Shown piece by piece: positions 42,480 through 54,895 of a DNA stretch of 64,000 nt (the stretch's first letter is position 1; each line of letters begins with the position of its first letter). Both the position numbers and the translations under genes were made by a program. Source of the DNA: Paraescarpia echinospica (Eukaryota > Annelida > Polychaeta > Sabellida > Siboglinidae); the NCBI GenBank assembly GCA_020002185.1, contig CM034531.1:81363360-81427359 (forward strand). Direction: 5' to 3'. The notes beneath the pieces were generated by a model. The model made no database searches. It saw only the letters and a program-made list of their open reading frames with translations, and was not told the origin of the DNA.

Positions 42480-43165
42480 CCATTAACAGTGAATGGCTGC
42501 CCTGTGTAGTCAGTGAATGACTGTGCTATGTGTTCAGTGAATGAACGTCTTGTGTACTCAGTGAATGACTGTCCTCTGTACTCAGTGAATGACCATCCTG
42601 TGCACCCAGTGAATGACTGTCCGGTGCACTCAGTGAATGGCCATCCTGTGTTCTCATTGAATGACTGTCCAATGTACTCAATGAATGACTGTCATGTACT
42701 CAATGAATGACCGTCCTATGTACTCAGTGAATGACTGTACTGTGTACTCAGTGAATGACCGTCCTGTATACACAGTGAATGACTGTACTGTGTCCCCAGC
42801 GAATGACCATCCTATGTACTTAGTGAATGACTGTCCTGTGTACCCAATGAATGACCATCCTGTGTATTCAGTGAATGACTGTCCTGTGTACTCAGTGAAT
42901 GATAGTCCTGTGTACTCAGGGAATAACTGTCCTATGCACTCAGTGAATGACTGTCCTATGTACTGTACTCGGTGAATGACTGTCCTATGTACTCAGTGAA
43001 TGACTGCCCTGTGTACCCAATGGATGACCATCCTGCGTATTCAGTGAATGACTGTCCTGTGTACTCAGTGAATGATAGTCCTATGTACTCAGGGAATAAC
43101 TGTCCTATGCACTCAGTGAATGACTGTCTTATGTACTCGGTGAATGACAGTCCCGTGTACCCAGT
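42480..43165 (+). repeat. 24-bp minisatellite (different from the 15.9-kb one)
   Basis: About 28 copies of gtgaatgactgtcctgtgta followed by ctca. A larger repeat is visible: the block at 42840-42960 recurs at 42985-43135. Frames reading MNDCPVYSV are repeat artefacts. Confidence 0.92.
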
Positions 43166-44639
43166 GCCTCGTGGAATTATTATTTCATTAGCCCATTTTT
43201 TTGACAAATTGACCATGGTTGTTTGCTAAACGTATTGATTCGGTGGGTATTTATAGAGTTGTTTCGTTGTGACTGGCTGATTTGCACTCGTTGGCGAACC
43301 TAATCAGTAGTCGCCATGCAGAATTAGTGATGTTGTGGAATGACCTTGCAAAGTGTCTGTTGAATATTTAACTTGCCTGGTGAATATTTAACTTGCCTGT
43401 TGTATGTGTAATCTGAGTGAGTCGACCCGGCCTGTTCTCATGTCTACCTTGGAAGGACCGTCATGTCTACCTTGGAAGGACCGTCATGGTTTCACTAACT
43501 TTTGCAGACTTGGAGCACATCATGTATCAACTTTCAGAAACGCCAATGCAGGAGATTTATTTGTAAATCAGAGGGTCTACAAAATCGGGCATTTATATGT
43601 AAATCAGAGCATCTCGGAAAATTGGGCATTGATACGTAAATCGGAGGATCTTGGAAAATCAGGCATTTATACGTTGATCGAATTAAAATATAACAAAAAA
43701 GAATACATTCCATAGACATTAATAATAAAAATGTTAAGTTTCAAAAATGCCAATGCATGAGATTTATACATAAATTGGAGGGTCTTGTGATATCAGGGAA
43801 TTGTGCGTAAATTGGGGGTCTCATGTACAGATTGTACATTTTTTTAATGTGTTACATTTAATACTTTATATATGTGTACACAAAATAATAAAATAAATTA
43901 TATGTAAACTAAAATGTAGCTTTATAGGTATGGTAGAAAGAAGAAAAAGTTTACTAATTTGATGTTCTAGGCATATATGTGTTCACACTAATTATATTTG
44001 TTATGGTGCAAAGAATCTTGCATAAAGGCAGTAATTACATCTTCTTTTATTACAAGTATTTTATTAAATTACTACAAACACATAAAATATTCACAGGTAA
44101 AAAAAACAGAACTTAGCTTTTTTTTCTTCAAAGTTTGTCACCATGGCCTGGGTGATGCTTGGAATGCTTGATGAATTTACTATTTGTGACCTTTGGTCTT
44201 GCTGATGAAGCATTTCATGTTATAAAATACATCTTTTCATTTATAATGTGTTGCAGTTCAAACTTTTACAGGTATACATGGATTACATAAAACATGTATA
44301 TATAGTGTAGATAAATCGACTAACATTATTTGGGTACAGATTGAAATGGATTCCACTTCGTTAGACATAGAAGTCAAGTGCAAAGCAGGTTATCCCAAGA
44401 TTAGAATTTAGGTAATTTTCACTGCATTTATGTTAAAATACAGAAGTGGCTTGTTTAGCAAACAAATCTGTTATTGGCATTCTAGCACTAGCAGTCAGGT
44501 GTGAATATTATTTTGAGTATTAATTAATCTACTTTCAACTTCAGTGTGCTCTATTGACAAACACCCGGTAATTCACAAAAGAAAGTGCTAGACTATGTTT
44601 TCTTCAAATTTATGAAGATGTATGCTGCAGGCTAATGCG
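43166..44639. other. Non-coding DNA with minor repeats
   Basis: A 23-bp direct repeat (catgtctaccttggaaggac and onward) lies at 43439-43488. From 43535 to 43830 there are about seven decayed copies of a 36-40 bp unit containing catttatacgtaaatc(a/g)gagg. The rest is AT-rich with no gene seen. Confidence 0.5.
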
Positions 44640-46600
44640 TGGGTTCAGATGGGAGCAGGGTGTGACACAGTGTGCTGGTTGTAGAGTGGGGGGTGACACT
44701 GTGCTGGTTGTAGGGGTGGGTGGGGGTGTGACACAGTGTGTTGACTGTGGGGGTGTGTGACACAGTGTGCTGGTTGTAGAGGGGGTGTGTGTGACACAGT
44801 GTGTTGACTGTGGGGGTGTGTGACACAGTGTGTTGACTGTGGGGGTGTGTGACACAGTGTGTTGACTGGGGTGTGTGACACAGTGTGCTGGTTGTAGGGG
44901 GTGTGTGTGTGACACAGTGTGTTGACTGAGTGTGTGTGACACAGTGTGTTGACTGTGGGGGTGTGTGACACAGTGTGTTGACTGTGTGTGACACAGTGTG
45001 CTGGTTGTAGGGGTGGCCTAGTATGACACAACAGTGTGTTGACTGTGGGGGTGTGTGACACAGTATGCTGGTTGTAGAGGGGGTGTGTGTGATACAGTGT
45101 GTTGACTGTGGGGGTGTGTGACACAGTATGCTGGTTGTAGAGGGTGTGTGTGTGATACAGTGTGTTGACTGTGGGGGTGTGTGACACAGTGTGTTGGTTG
45201 TAGAGGGTGTGTGTGTGATACAGTGTGTTGACTGTGGGGGTGTGTGACACAGTATGCTGGTTGTAGAGGGGGTGTGTGTGATACAGTGTGTTGACTGTGG
45301 GGGTGTGTGACACAGTATGCTGGTTGTAGAGGGGGTGTGTGTGATACAGTGTGTTGACTGTGGGGGTGTGTGACACAGTATGCTGGTTGTAGAGGGTGTG
45401 TGTGTGATACAGTGTGTTGACTGTGGGGGTGTGTGACACAGTATGCTGGTTGTAGAGGGGGTGTGTGTGATACAGTGTGTTGACTGTGGGTGTGTGTGAC
45501 ACAGTGTGTTGATTGTGGGGGTGTGTGACACAGTATGCTGGTTGTAGGGGTGTGTGTGTGTGTGACACAGTGTGCTGGTTGTAGAGGGGGTGTGTGTAAC
45601 AGTGTGCTGGTTGTAGGGGGGGGGGGTGACACAGTGTGCTGGTTGTTGAGGGGATGTGTGTGACACAGTGTGCTGACTGTGGGGGTGTGTGACACAGTGT
45701 GCTGGTTGTAGGGGGGGAGGGTGTGACACAGTGTGCTGGTTGTAGAGGGTGTGTGTGTGACACAGTGTGCTGACTGTGGGGGTGTGTGACACAGTGTGCT
45801 GACTGTGGGGGTGTGACAGAGTGTGCTGGTTGTGGTGTGTGACACAGTGTGCTGACTGTAGGGGTATGTGACACAGTGTGCTGACTGTGGGGGTGTGTGA
45901 CACAGTGTGCTGGTTGTAGAGGGGGTGTGTGTGACACAGTGTGCTGACTGTGGGGGTGTGACAGAGTGTGCTGGTTGTGGGTGTGTGTGCACAGTGTGCT
46001 GACTGTGAGTGTGTGACACAGTGTGCTGACTGGTGGTGTGACACAGTGTGCTGGTTGTGGGGGTTTGTGACACAGTGTGCTAACTGTGGGGGTGTATGAC
46101 ACAGTGTGCTGGTTGTGGGCGTGTGTGACACAGTGTGCTGACTGTGGGTGTGGGTGACACAGTGTGCTTTCTTTGGATGTGTGAAACAGTGTGCTGACTG
46201 GGGGTGTGACACAATGTGCTGGTTGTGGGTATGTGTGACACAATGTGCTGACTGTGGGGATGTGACACAGTGTGCTGGTTGTGGGCGTGTGTGACACAGT
46301 GTGCTGACTGTGGGGGACTGTGACACAGTGTGCTGGTTGTGGGGGTGTGACAGAGTGTGCTGGTTGTGGGCGTGTATGACACAGTGTGCTGACTGTGGGG
46401 GTCTGTGACACAGTGTGCTGACTGTGGGGGACTGTGACACAGTGTGCTGGTTGTGGGGGTGTGACAGAGTGTGCTGGTTGTGGGCGTGTATGACACAGTG
46501 TGCTGACTGTAGGCGTGTGTGACACAGTGTGCTGACTGTGGCGTGTGTGACACAGTGTGCTGAATGTGGGCGTGTGTGACACAGTGTGCTGGTTGTGGGG
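44640..46600. repeat. About 33-bp minisatellite, two interleaved unit types
   Basis: Units are built from gtgtgtgacacagtgtg followed by either ctggttgtagaggg or ttgactgtgggg. The left two thirds alternate the two types fairly regularly, giving a roughly 65-bp higher period. Several minus-strand frames longer than 350 codons (HCVTHTPTVSTLC-like) are artefacts. Confidence 0.92.
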
Positions 46601-47282
46601 GTGGGTTTAATTACCTACACTGGCCACACACAAAGATTTGGCATTAAGAAATAGGAGATGAATAATTTAATGAAATAAATGACACAGGCGACTGTTAATA
46701 GACAGTTTCTTCTCTGATAGTTGTGCCCATATAGTTCAGTTTGTTAGTTTCATTCTAACAGTCAGCATTAACTCTGCAATAATTCCCCTTAAGTCCATGT
46801 ATAAAACTATTTATGTGATTTTTAAGTACAGGTTTGTTCAATATACATTTTATATTAAATTAATGTGCAGACATACCATCAATTTCCGTGTATAATATGC
46901 CCCCATGTTAATACGCACCTCGACTTTTGACATCAATCCTCGATTTCCCCGCTTCTAATATTTTGCTTGAACCCATGAATCCATCTCAGAATCGTAAACA
47001 TGTCACCCACTCAAGTTATGGCATTGCTGCCGGCTTGTCCCTGGCTAGTGACTAGTGTGTAAGCACTACTTAACTTGTGTTGTAGCTTGACGATTGCGCA
47101 ACTGATTAAATCAGCGCTTGCCAGAACTTACATTGTGTCATTCTGATTTCACTTTTAAATTAACACCAAGTTCTATTCTGAAATGCTACATGCAAACCTG
47201 GTACTTTCAACTGTGAAGCATACATGCACTACATTTGTGTTTATTTACATTCACAACACTTGCATTCACAACTTTAAATATG

Positions 47283-47956
47283 AGCTGCATTCACACCTAC
47301 AGAATTAAAACGGTTTAGCTAAACCGTTTTAGTTAAACCGGTTCATCTTTGAAAATTGTGAGCGTTCACACATGCAATAGCTATATCGTTTTAAGGAGGA
47401 AGTTTGTATGTGCACATGCGCAAGCTAGCATAACAAAGTGGCTGACCCTGCCTCGGCGCCCTCGCTCAGCCTCAGGTCGCAGTTCAGACCATCGGCAGTG
47501 CGCCGATATATAATTATATTTTGGCCAGTTCCTTCTAAATCGGACTGAACCATATCGTCTCCCCACAACTGCAGTATCAGCCGAACTTCCCCACCATCCC
47601 ACTTGCGTTTCTTTGCCTTTGGATTTTGCGTCGATCGAAGACATGATTGCGCCAAAATGTTGTTTATGTTTACGTTATAGACAGGAAGCGACGAGGCGCG
47701 AGATCGAATGCGCATGATTGTGACGTGCTTAAAACGTTTTAGCTAATCCGCTTGCATTCACACTTGCAACTTGAACCGTTTTAGCTAAAACGGTTTAGCT
47801 AAAATGGTTTAACTAAACCACCTACTGAAGTGGATTAGCTAAACCGTTTTAGTTAAAACATTTTAGCGCTAAATCTCGTTCACACGTGTGCTTTCTGACT
47901 GGATTAGTTAAAATGTTTTAACTAAACCGTTTTAAAGTGTAAGTGTGAACGCAGCT
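47283..47956. mobile_element. PIF/Harbinger-like MITE, nested
   Basis: Inverted ends AGCTGCATTCACACCTAC and, inverted, AGCTGCGTTCACACTTAC, extended inside by aaaacggtttagctaaac-type repeats. Flanking ATG triplets (47280-47282 and 47957-47959) form a 3-bp target duplication. The uninterrupted relative at 60987 has a single ATG at that point. On the minus strand a fragment reads KKRKWDGGEVRLILQLWGDD and then IIIYRRTADGL, like the Myb/SANT domain protein of Harbinger elements. Confidence 0.87.
47425..47715 (-). pseudogene. Harbinger Myb/SANT-like ORF remnant
   Basis: 96-codon frame inside the MITE. The pattern W..GEVRLILQLWGDD..QSDLEGT...IIIYRR matches the trihelix/Myb-SANT DNA-binding proteins that accompany Harbinger transposases. 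The remainder of the frame is low in similarity, so it is probably a relic. Confidence 0.55.
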
Positions 47957-48084
47957 ATGGAGTCACATTTGTTGACACCCAACCCGTGATTTTTTTTAGC
48001 CTTTACACCATGTATAATATGCACCCCGACTTTTGAGTAAAAAGTGAAGGAAAAAATGCGTATTATACACAGAAATATATGGTA

Positions 48085-48564
48085 TTTGTATGAGACAAGT
48101 AGTTTGTGGTGCTTGGATTGGGAAAGACGATGCAGAAAATGTTATCAAAGTGACACATGATGCGCGTGACTCGTGGATCAATACTTGTATATAGGGCTGT
48201 GGTTTGACAGGCGTTGGTTCATTCTCCAGTAGTCATCCACAGAGGGAGGCTGCACTGACATCAACATCCATCCCCAGTCGCTAAGAATAGCTCTCTTCTT
48301 TATACAGTTATCCATTTGCATGTGGGTGTATGAGTACTTGTGTGCTTCAGGGTTTGTGTGCAGGTATATATATATATATATGTATATTATGTACATGCAT
48401 GTTCAATGTACATGTATGTATAATTATAATAATATTTTATGTGTGGAACTGATATGTTTCATGATAAAACCACAGAACATTCCCAGAAGTTTTCCACGAA
48501 TTGTGTACCTTCTTGTCTGAAGGAGATTTCTATGAAATACTCTATTTTTATGAAATCCTGTTAA
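48085..48564. other. Unassigned DNA with TA microsatellite
   Basis: A (ta)n run at 48363-48392 is followed by short atgtacatg inverted motifs. No gene recognised. Confidence 0.4.
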
Positions 48565-49575
48565 CAGAAGATCTAGTCTTACTAGAGCTTGGATCTGGTG
48601 GATGCTGGGCCCAGTCTTACTAGACCTTGGATCTGGTTGATGCTGGGCCCAGTCTTACTAGACCTTGGATCTGGTTGATGCTGGGCCCAGTCTTACTAGA
48701 CCTTGGATCTGGTGGATGCTGGGCCCAGTCTTACTAGAGCTTGGATCTGGTGGATGCTGGGCCCAGTCTTACTAGACCTTGGATCTGGTTGATGCTGGGC
48801 CAAGTCTTACTAGACCTTGGATCTGGTTGATGCTGGGCCAAGTCTTACTAGACCTTGGATCTGGTTGATGCTGGGCCAAGTCTTACTAGACCTTGGATCT
48901 GGTTGATGCTGGGCCCAGTCTTACTAGACCTTGGATCTGGTTGATGCTGGGCCCAGTCTTACTAGACCTTGGATCTGGTTGATGCTGGGCCCAGTCTTAC
49001 TAGACCTTGGATCTGGTTGATGCTGGGCCAAGTCTTACTAGACCTTGGATCTGGTTGATGCTGGGCCCAGTCTTACTAGACCTTGGATCTGGTTGATGCT
49101 GGGCCAAGTCTTACTAGACCTTGGATCTGGTGGATGCTGGGCCCAGTCTTACTAGACCTTGGATCTGGTTGATGCTGGGCCCAGTCTTACTAGACCTTGG
49201 ATCTGGTGGATGCTGGGCCCAGTCTTACTAGACCTTGGATCTGGTGGATGCTGGGCCCAGTCTTACTAGAGCTTGGATCTGGTGGATGCTGGGCCCAGTC
49301 TTACTAGAGCTTGGATCTGGTTGATGCTGGGCCCAGTCTTACTAGACCTTGGATCTGGTTGATGCTGGGCCAAGTCTTACTAGACCTTGGATCTGGTTGA
49401 TGCTGGGCCAAGTCTTACTAGACCTTGGATCTGGTTGATGCTGGGCCAAGTCTTACTAGACCTTGGATCTGGTTGATGCTGGGCCCAGTCTTACTAGACC
49501 TTGGATCTGGTTGATGCTGGGCCCAGTCTTACTATACCTTGGATCTGGTTGATGCTGGGCCCAATCTTACTAGAG
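48565..49575. repeat. 41-bp minisatellite
   Basis: About 24 copies of ctagaccttggatctggttg followed by atgctgggcccagtcttacta. Only four or five positions vary (acc/agc, ggtt/ggtg, cca/ccc), so the array is very homogeneous and presumably young. Confidence 0.93.
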
Positions 49576-50667
49576 CCATTGGATGAATGATGTCAGTGGA
49601 TGAGATGACAGTGTGACAGGACACTGGGAGGGTGAAGCCATGTGTACTATTATTATTGTGCAGCAGTCAGACATTCAGAATGTCACATGTGCATAAAAAA
49701 AACTTGTGTACTTAACTTCAGTTATGATCATGAACACAAAGTGATGAGTCGAGGCATTAATCATTATCCTACTAATTTGGCAGTGTTTATTATGTTGACT
49801 ATACTACATTATAGTAAAGTAATGTGCCATCATGGCTAGAAGAATATCGTGCAAACATATTTGTATGAAAGCCCAGTGCTGTCAATCAAAGTAATGTTCA
49901 CATACTGCCGTCTCAGCACGCAGTAATCTGACCCCCCTAGAGGTGGAACCTTGGTGAACTTATGTCAGTTCATGCCAGTATAATGTTGCTGTGTTCACTG
50001 ACATTGTTATATATTTAGACACATTCAGAGCTTGATATTATTTATTATGAAATTACGTGTACATGTCAGTGTGGTATGTACTACTATCTATTCTTATTTC
50101 TAAAATAATGAATGTAAATGTGTATGTACATTTAAACTTGACATTATGATCACCTCAGTAATACAGCCACCTTGCAATTATGGTCAACCTCTAGGGGATA
50201 TTTCCACAACTGTAATTGCATTGCTATTTGGGTCATGTTGGCCCAATCCTTTCATTACCTTAATAGTGTGTTAACAAGTGGCTAGCATTTACACAGTCAG
50301 CATATTGCACATGTAGTAAAGACATTGTGGACAGAGATTGTATGATTTGATGACATGTGAGTTGGTGCCAGGAATAAGTGGCTCTCACTGGCGGACCAAG
50401 TGTTACAGTGTTGCTATTGTGTGTGTTGTTGTTTGTGGTGAACTGTGACCTCCCGTGACCTCCGGTGACCTAAACCAGTCCTAGTGATGAGAGTGTAGGA
50501 GGTGTGGATTAGCCATGTTAAAGGGAAACAAAAGGCTTTTTTGGCCTGTGTATCTAAGAGTTAATTTAGCAACTACAATCAAGAATATTATGCCAGCAAA
50601 TTACTAGAATAACGTTCTAAAGACACATCATTTAAATTGGATGGACAGCGTCATTGTGATAGAAAGA
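49576..50667. other. Unique non-coding DNA
   Basis: AT-rich with no convincing exon. A small repeat (gtgacctcccgtgacctccggtgacc) sits at 50446-50471. Confidence 0.4.
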
Positions 50668-51722
50668 TGCCTACTCTTCCCTTACATCACCAATGCCTAC
50701 TCTTCCCTTACATCACCAATGCCCACTTTTCCCTTACATCACCAATGCCTACTCTTCCTTTACATCACCGATGCCTACTCTTCCCTTACATCACCAATGC
50801 CTACTCTTCCCTTACATCACCAATGCCCACTTTTCCCTTACATCACCAATGCCTACTCTTCCTTTACATCACCGATGCCCACTTTTCCCTTACATCACCA
50901 ATGCCTACTCTTCCCTTACATCACCAATGCCTACTCTTCCCTTACATCACCAATGCCCACTTTTCCCTTACATCACCAATGCCTACTCTTCCTTTACATC
51001 ACCGATGCCCACTTTTCCCTTACATCACCAATGCCTACTCTTCCCTTACATCACCAATGCCCACTTTTCCCTTACATCACCAATGCCTACTCTTCCCTTA
51101 CATCACCAATGCCCACTCTTCCCTTACATCACCAATGCCCACTCTTCCCTTACATCACCAATGCCTACTCTTCCCTTACATCACCGATGCCTACTCTTCC
51201 CTTACATCACCGATGCCCACTCTTCCCTTACATCACCAATGCCCACTCTTCCCTTACATCACCAATGCCCACTCTTCCCTTACATCATCAGTGCCTACTC
51301 TTCCCTTACATCACCAATGCCTACTCTTCCCTTACATCACCAATGCCCACTCTTCCCTTACATCACCAATGCCTACTCTTCCTTTACATCACCAATGCCT
51401 ACTCTTCCCTTACATCACCAATGCCTACTCTTCCTTTACATCACCAATGCCTACTCTTCCCTTACATCACCAATGCCCACTCTTCCTTTACATCACCAAT
51501 GCCTACTCTTCCCTTACATCACCAATGCCCACTCTTCCCTTACATCACCGATGCCTACTCTTCCCTTACATCACCGATGCCCACTCTTCCCTTACATCAC
51601 CAATGCCCACTCTTCCCTTACATCACCAATGCCCACACTTCCCTTACATCATCAGTGCCTACTCTTCCCTTACATCACCAATGCCTACTCTTCCCTTACA
51701 TCACCAATGCCTACTCTTCCCA
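50668..51722. repeat. 26-bp minisatellite
   Basis: About 40 copies of tgcctactcttcccttacat followed by caccaa. All three plus frames are open for over 350 codons because 26 is not a multiple of three and no stop occurs. On the minus strand each unit carries gatgtaaggg, a donor-like string. Confidence 0.93.
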
Positions 51723-52344
51723 GTTCGCCGGTAGCTCAACTGTAGTTTGTGTCGCTCAGTAACCCATATACTTTAGCTAACCAGTTGTTTGCTTTTTTAT
51801 TGATATTTTCTCAGCTGATTTTACCACTTTCAGTGAAGTAAGTCATTTTATGTATAGTGTGACATGTTTATATATGACAAGTGGTATGCCTACAGCACAC
51901 TCGGCATTGAAAAACGACTTTTGTTACCAAATTGCTTTGTGACTGGAATTAGTTACATAAAAATGTTACGTCCGAATTGTGCATGATATGTCATTATAAC
52001 AGTTGTTACAAGACCTTAGTGTAACTCAGCTTCTCAATCGAAGGGAGTATGAGAAACCAATATGAGCTGGCGGCATATATTCATACACATAGCTCCCTGT
52101 CGTATCCATTAGGGTGGTCCTTATTTCTGAAGTTTTGATATGTCATCTCAGTGTTTCCCCTGGTATATAACAAGCGAGGCGGGCCGCCTCGCCCAAAATA
52201 TGCCGAATTTGCCGCCTCGTAGCTATGTCATACGCCCATTCTTTTCGTTCTTTCGCGATATATTCAGCGTCAGCGAGCGGCGCGAAATGACATCACAAAG
52301 TCACTTATGTTCCTGCAAAATCACAGATTTATAGCAACGTCGTG
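51723..52344. other. Unique DNA with a hAT-like end
   Basis: At 52148 the string cagtgtttcccctgg followed by a gaggcgggccgcctcgcc palindrome resembles the terminus of hAT elements. The partner end is not visible, possibly replaced by the array that follows. Confidence 0.45.
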
Positions 52345-54895
52345 AGGTTTACATAATGCTTCAACCAGTAGCTAGCTGTATTGTTGAGGTTTACACAATG
52401 CTTCAGCCAGTAGCTAGCTGTATTGTTGAGGTTTACATAATGCTTCAACCAGTAGCTAGCTGTATTGTTGAGGTTTACATAATGCTTCAACCAGTAGCTA
52501 GCTGTATTGTTGAGGTTTACATAATGCTTCAGCCAGTAGCTAGCTGTATTGTTGAGGTTTACACAATGCTTCAACCAGTAGCTAGCTGTATTGTTGAGGT
52601 TTACATAATGCTTCAACCAGTAGCTAGCTGTATTGTTGAGGTTTACATAATGCTTCAGCCAGTAGCTAGCTGTATTGTTGAGGTTTACACAATGCTTCAA
52701 CCAGTAGCTAGCTGTATTGTTGAGGTTTACACAATGCTTCAGCCAGTAGCTAGCTGTATTGTTGAGGTTTACATAATGCTTCAGACAGTAGCTAGCTGTA
52801 TTGTTGAGGTTTACACAATGCTTCAGCCAGTAGCTAGCTGTATTGTTGAGGTTTACATAATGCTTCAACCAGTAGCTAGCTGTATTGTTGAGGTTTACAC
52901 AATGCTTCAGCCAGTAGCTAGCTGTATTGTTGAGGTTTACATAATGCTTCAGCCAGTAGCTAGCTGTATTGTTGAGGTTTACACAATGCTTCATCCAGTA
53001 GCTAGCTGTATTGTTGAGGTTTACACAATGCTTCAGCCAGTAGCTAGCTGTATTGTTGAGGTTTACATAATGCTTCAGCCAGTAGCTAGCTGTATTGTTG
53101 AGGTTTACACAATGCTTCATCCAGTAGCTAGCTGTATTGTTGAGGTTTACATAATGCTTCAACCAGTAGCTAGCTGTATTGTTGAGGTTTACACAATCTT
53201 CAGCCAGTAGCTAGCTGTATTGTTGAGGTTTACATAATGCTTCAGCCAGTAGCTAGCTGTATTGTTGAGGTTTACATAATGCTTCAACCAGTAGCTAGCT
53301 GTATTGTTGAGGTTTACACAATGCTTCAACCAGTAGCTAGCTGTATTGTTGAGGTTTACACAATGCTTCAGCCAGTAGCTAGCTGTATTGTTGAGGTTTA
53401 CATAATGCTTCATCCAGTAGCTAGCTGTATTGTTGAGGTTTACATAATGCTTCAACCAGTAGCTAGCTGTATTGTTGAGGTTTACACAATGCTTCAGCCA
53501 GTAGCTAGCTGTATTGTTGAGGTTTACATAATGCTTCAGACAGTAGCTAGCTGTATTGTTGAGGTTTACACAATGCTTCAGCCAGTAGCTAGCTGTATTG
53601 TTGAGGTTTACACAATGCTTCAGCCAGTAGCTAGCTGTATTGTTGAGGTTTACACAATGCTTCAACCAGTAGCTAGCTGTATTGTTGAGGTTTACACAAT
53701 GCTTCAGCCAGTAGCTAGCTGTATTGTTGAGGTTTACATAATGCTTCATCCAGTAGCTAGCTGTATTGTTGAGGTTTACACAATGCTTCAGCCAGTAGCT
53801 AGCTGTATTGTTGAGGTTTACATAATGCTTCAGCCAGTAGCTAGCTGTATTGTTGAGGTTTACACAATGCTTCAGCCAGTAGCTAGCTGTATTGTTGAGG
53901 TTTACATAATGCTTCAGCCAGTAGCTAGCTGTATTGTTGAGGTTTACACAATGCTTCATCCAGTAGCTAGCTGTATTGTTGAGGTTTACATAATGCTTCA
54001 ACCAGTAGCTAGCTGTATTGTTGAGGTTTACACAATGCTTCAGCCAGTAGCTAGCTGTATTGTTGAGGTTTACATAATGCTTCAACCAGTAGCTAGCTGT
54101 ATTGTTGAGGTTTACATAATGCTTCAACCAGTAGCTAGCTGTATTGTTGAGGTTTACACAATGCTTCAACCAGTAGCTAGCTGTATTGTTGAGGTTTACA
54201 CAATGCTTCAGCCAGTAGCTAGCTGTATTGTTGAGGTTTACATAATGCTTCAGCCAGTAGCTAGCTGTATTGTTGAGGTTTACATAATGCTTCAACCAGT
54301 AGCTAGCTGTATTGTTGAGGTTTACACAATGCTTCAGCCAGTAGCTAGCTGTATTGTTGAGGTTTACATAATGCTTCAACCAGTAGCTAGCTGTATTGTT
54401 GAGGTTTACACAATGCTTCAACCAGTAGCTAGCTGTATTGTTGAGGTTTACACAATGCTTCAGCCAGTAGCTAGCTGTATTGTTGAGGTTTACACAATGC
54501 TTCAACCAGTAGCTAGCTGTATTGTTGAGGTTTACACAATGCTTCAGCCAGTAGCTAGCTGTATTGTTGAGGTTTACACAATGCTTCAACCAGTAGCTAG
54601 CTGTATTGTTGAGGTTTACATAATGCTTCAACCAGTAGCTAGCTGTATTGTTGAGGTTTACACAATGCTTCAACCAGTAGCTAGCTGTATTGTTGAGGTT
54701 TACACAATGCTTCAACCAGTAGCTAGCTGTATTGTTGAGGTTTACATAATGCTTCAACCAGTAGCTAGCTGTATTGTTGAGGTTTACATAATGCTTCATC
54801 CAGTAGCTAGCTGTATTGTTGAGGTTTACACAATGCTTCAACCAGTAGCTAGCTGTATTGTTGAGGTTTACATAATGCTTCAGCTAGTAGCAAGC
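52345..54895. repeat. 42-bp minisatellite, about 61 copies
   Basis: The unit is gaggtttacataatgcttca followed by accagtagctagctgtattg and tt. A 42-bp period leaves one frame open on each strand (MLQPVASCIVEVYI plus, CVNLNNTASYWLKH minus). Variation is nearly limited to two sites (cataatg/cacaatg and caacc/cagcc, rarely catcc or cagac). One unit near 53190 lacks one base and splits the open frames. Confidence 0.95.

Larger units (their letters stand above)
46876..48082. mobile_element. TA-flanked element interrupted by a MITE (copy 1)
   Basis: The ends are CCATCAATTTCCGTGTATAA and, inverted, CCATATATTTCTGTGTATAA, flanked by TA (46874-46875, 48083-48084). It is collinear with the element at 60987-61841 on both sides of an insertion at 47283-47956. 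The TA duplication and the style of the ends suggest a Tc1/mariner-pogo-type MITE. Confidence 0.8.

Noticed and set aside
44632..46582. His/Thr-rich frames of 351-645 codons on the minus strand
   Set aside because: They derive from the GT-rich array near 44640-46600, with no start context, domain or codon bias.
50637..51762. Three overlapping plus-strand frames of 350-373 codons
   Set aside because: All three frames give the same repeated peptide cycle because the unit is 26 bp; this is array sequence.
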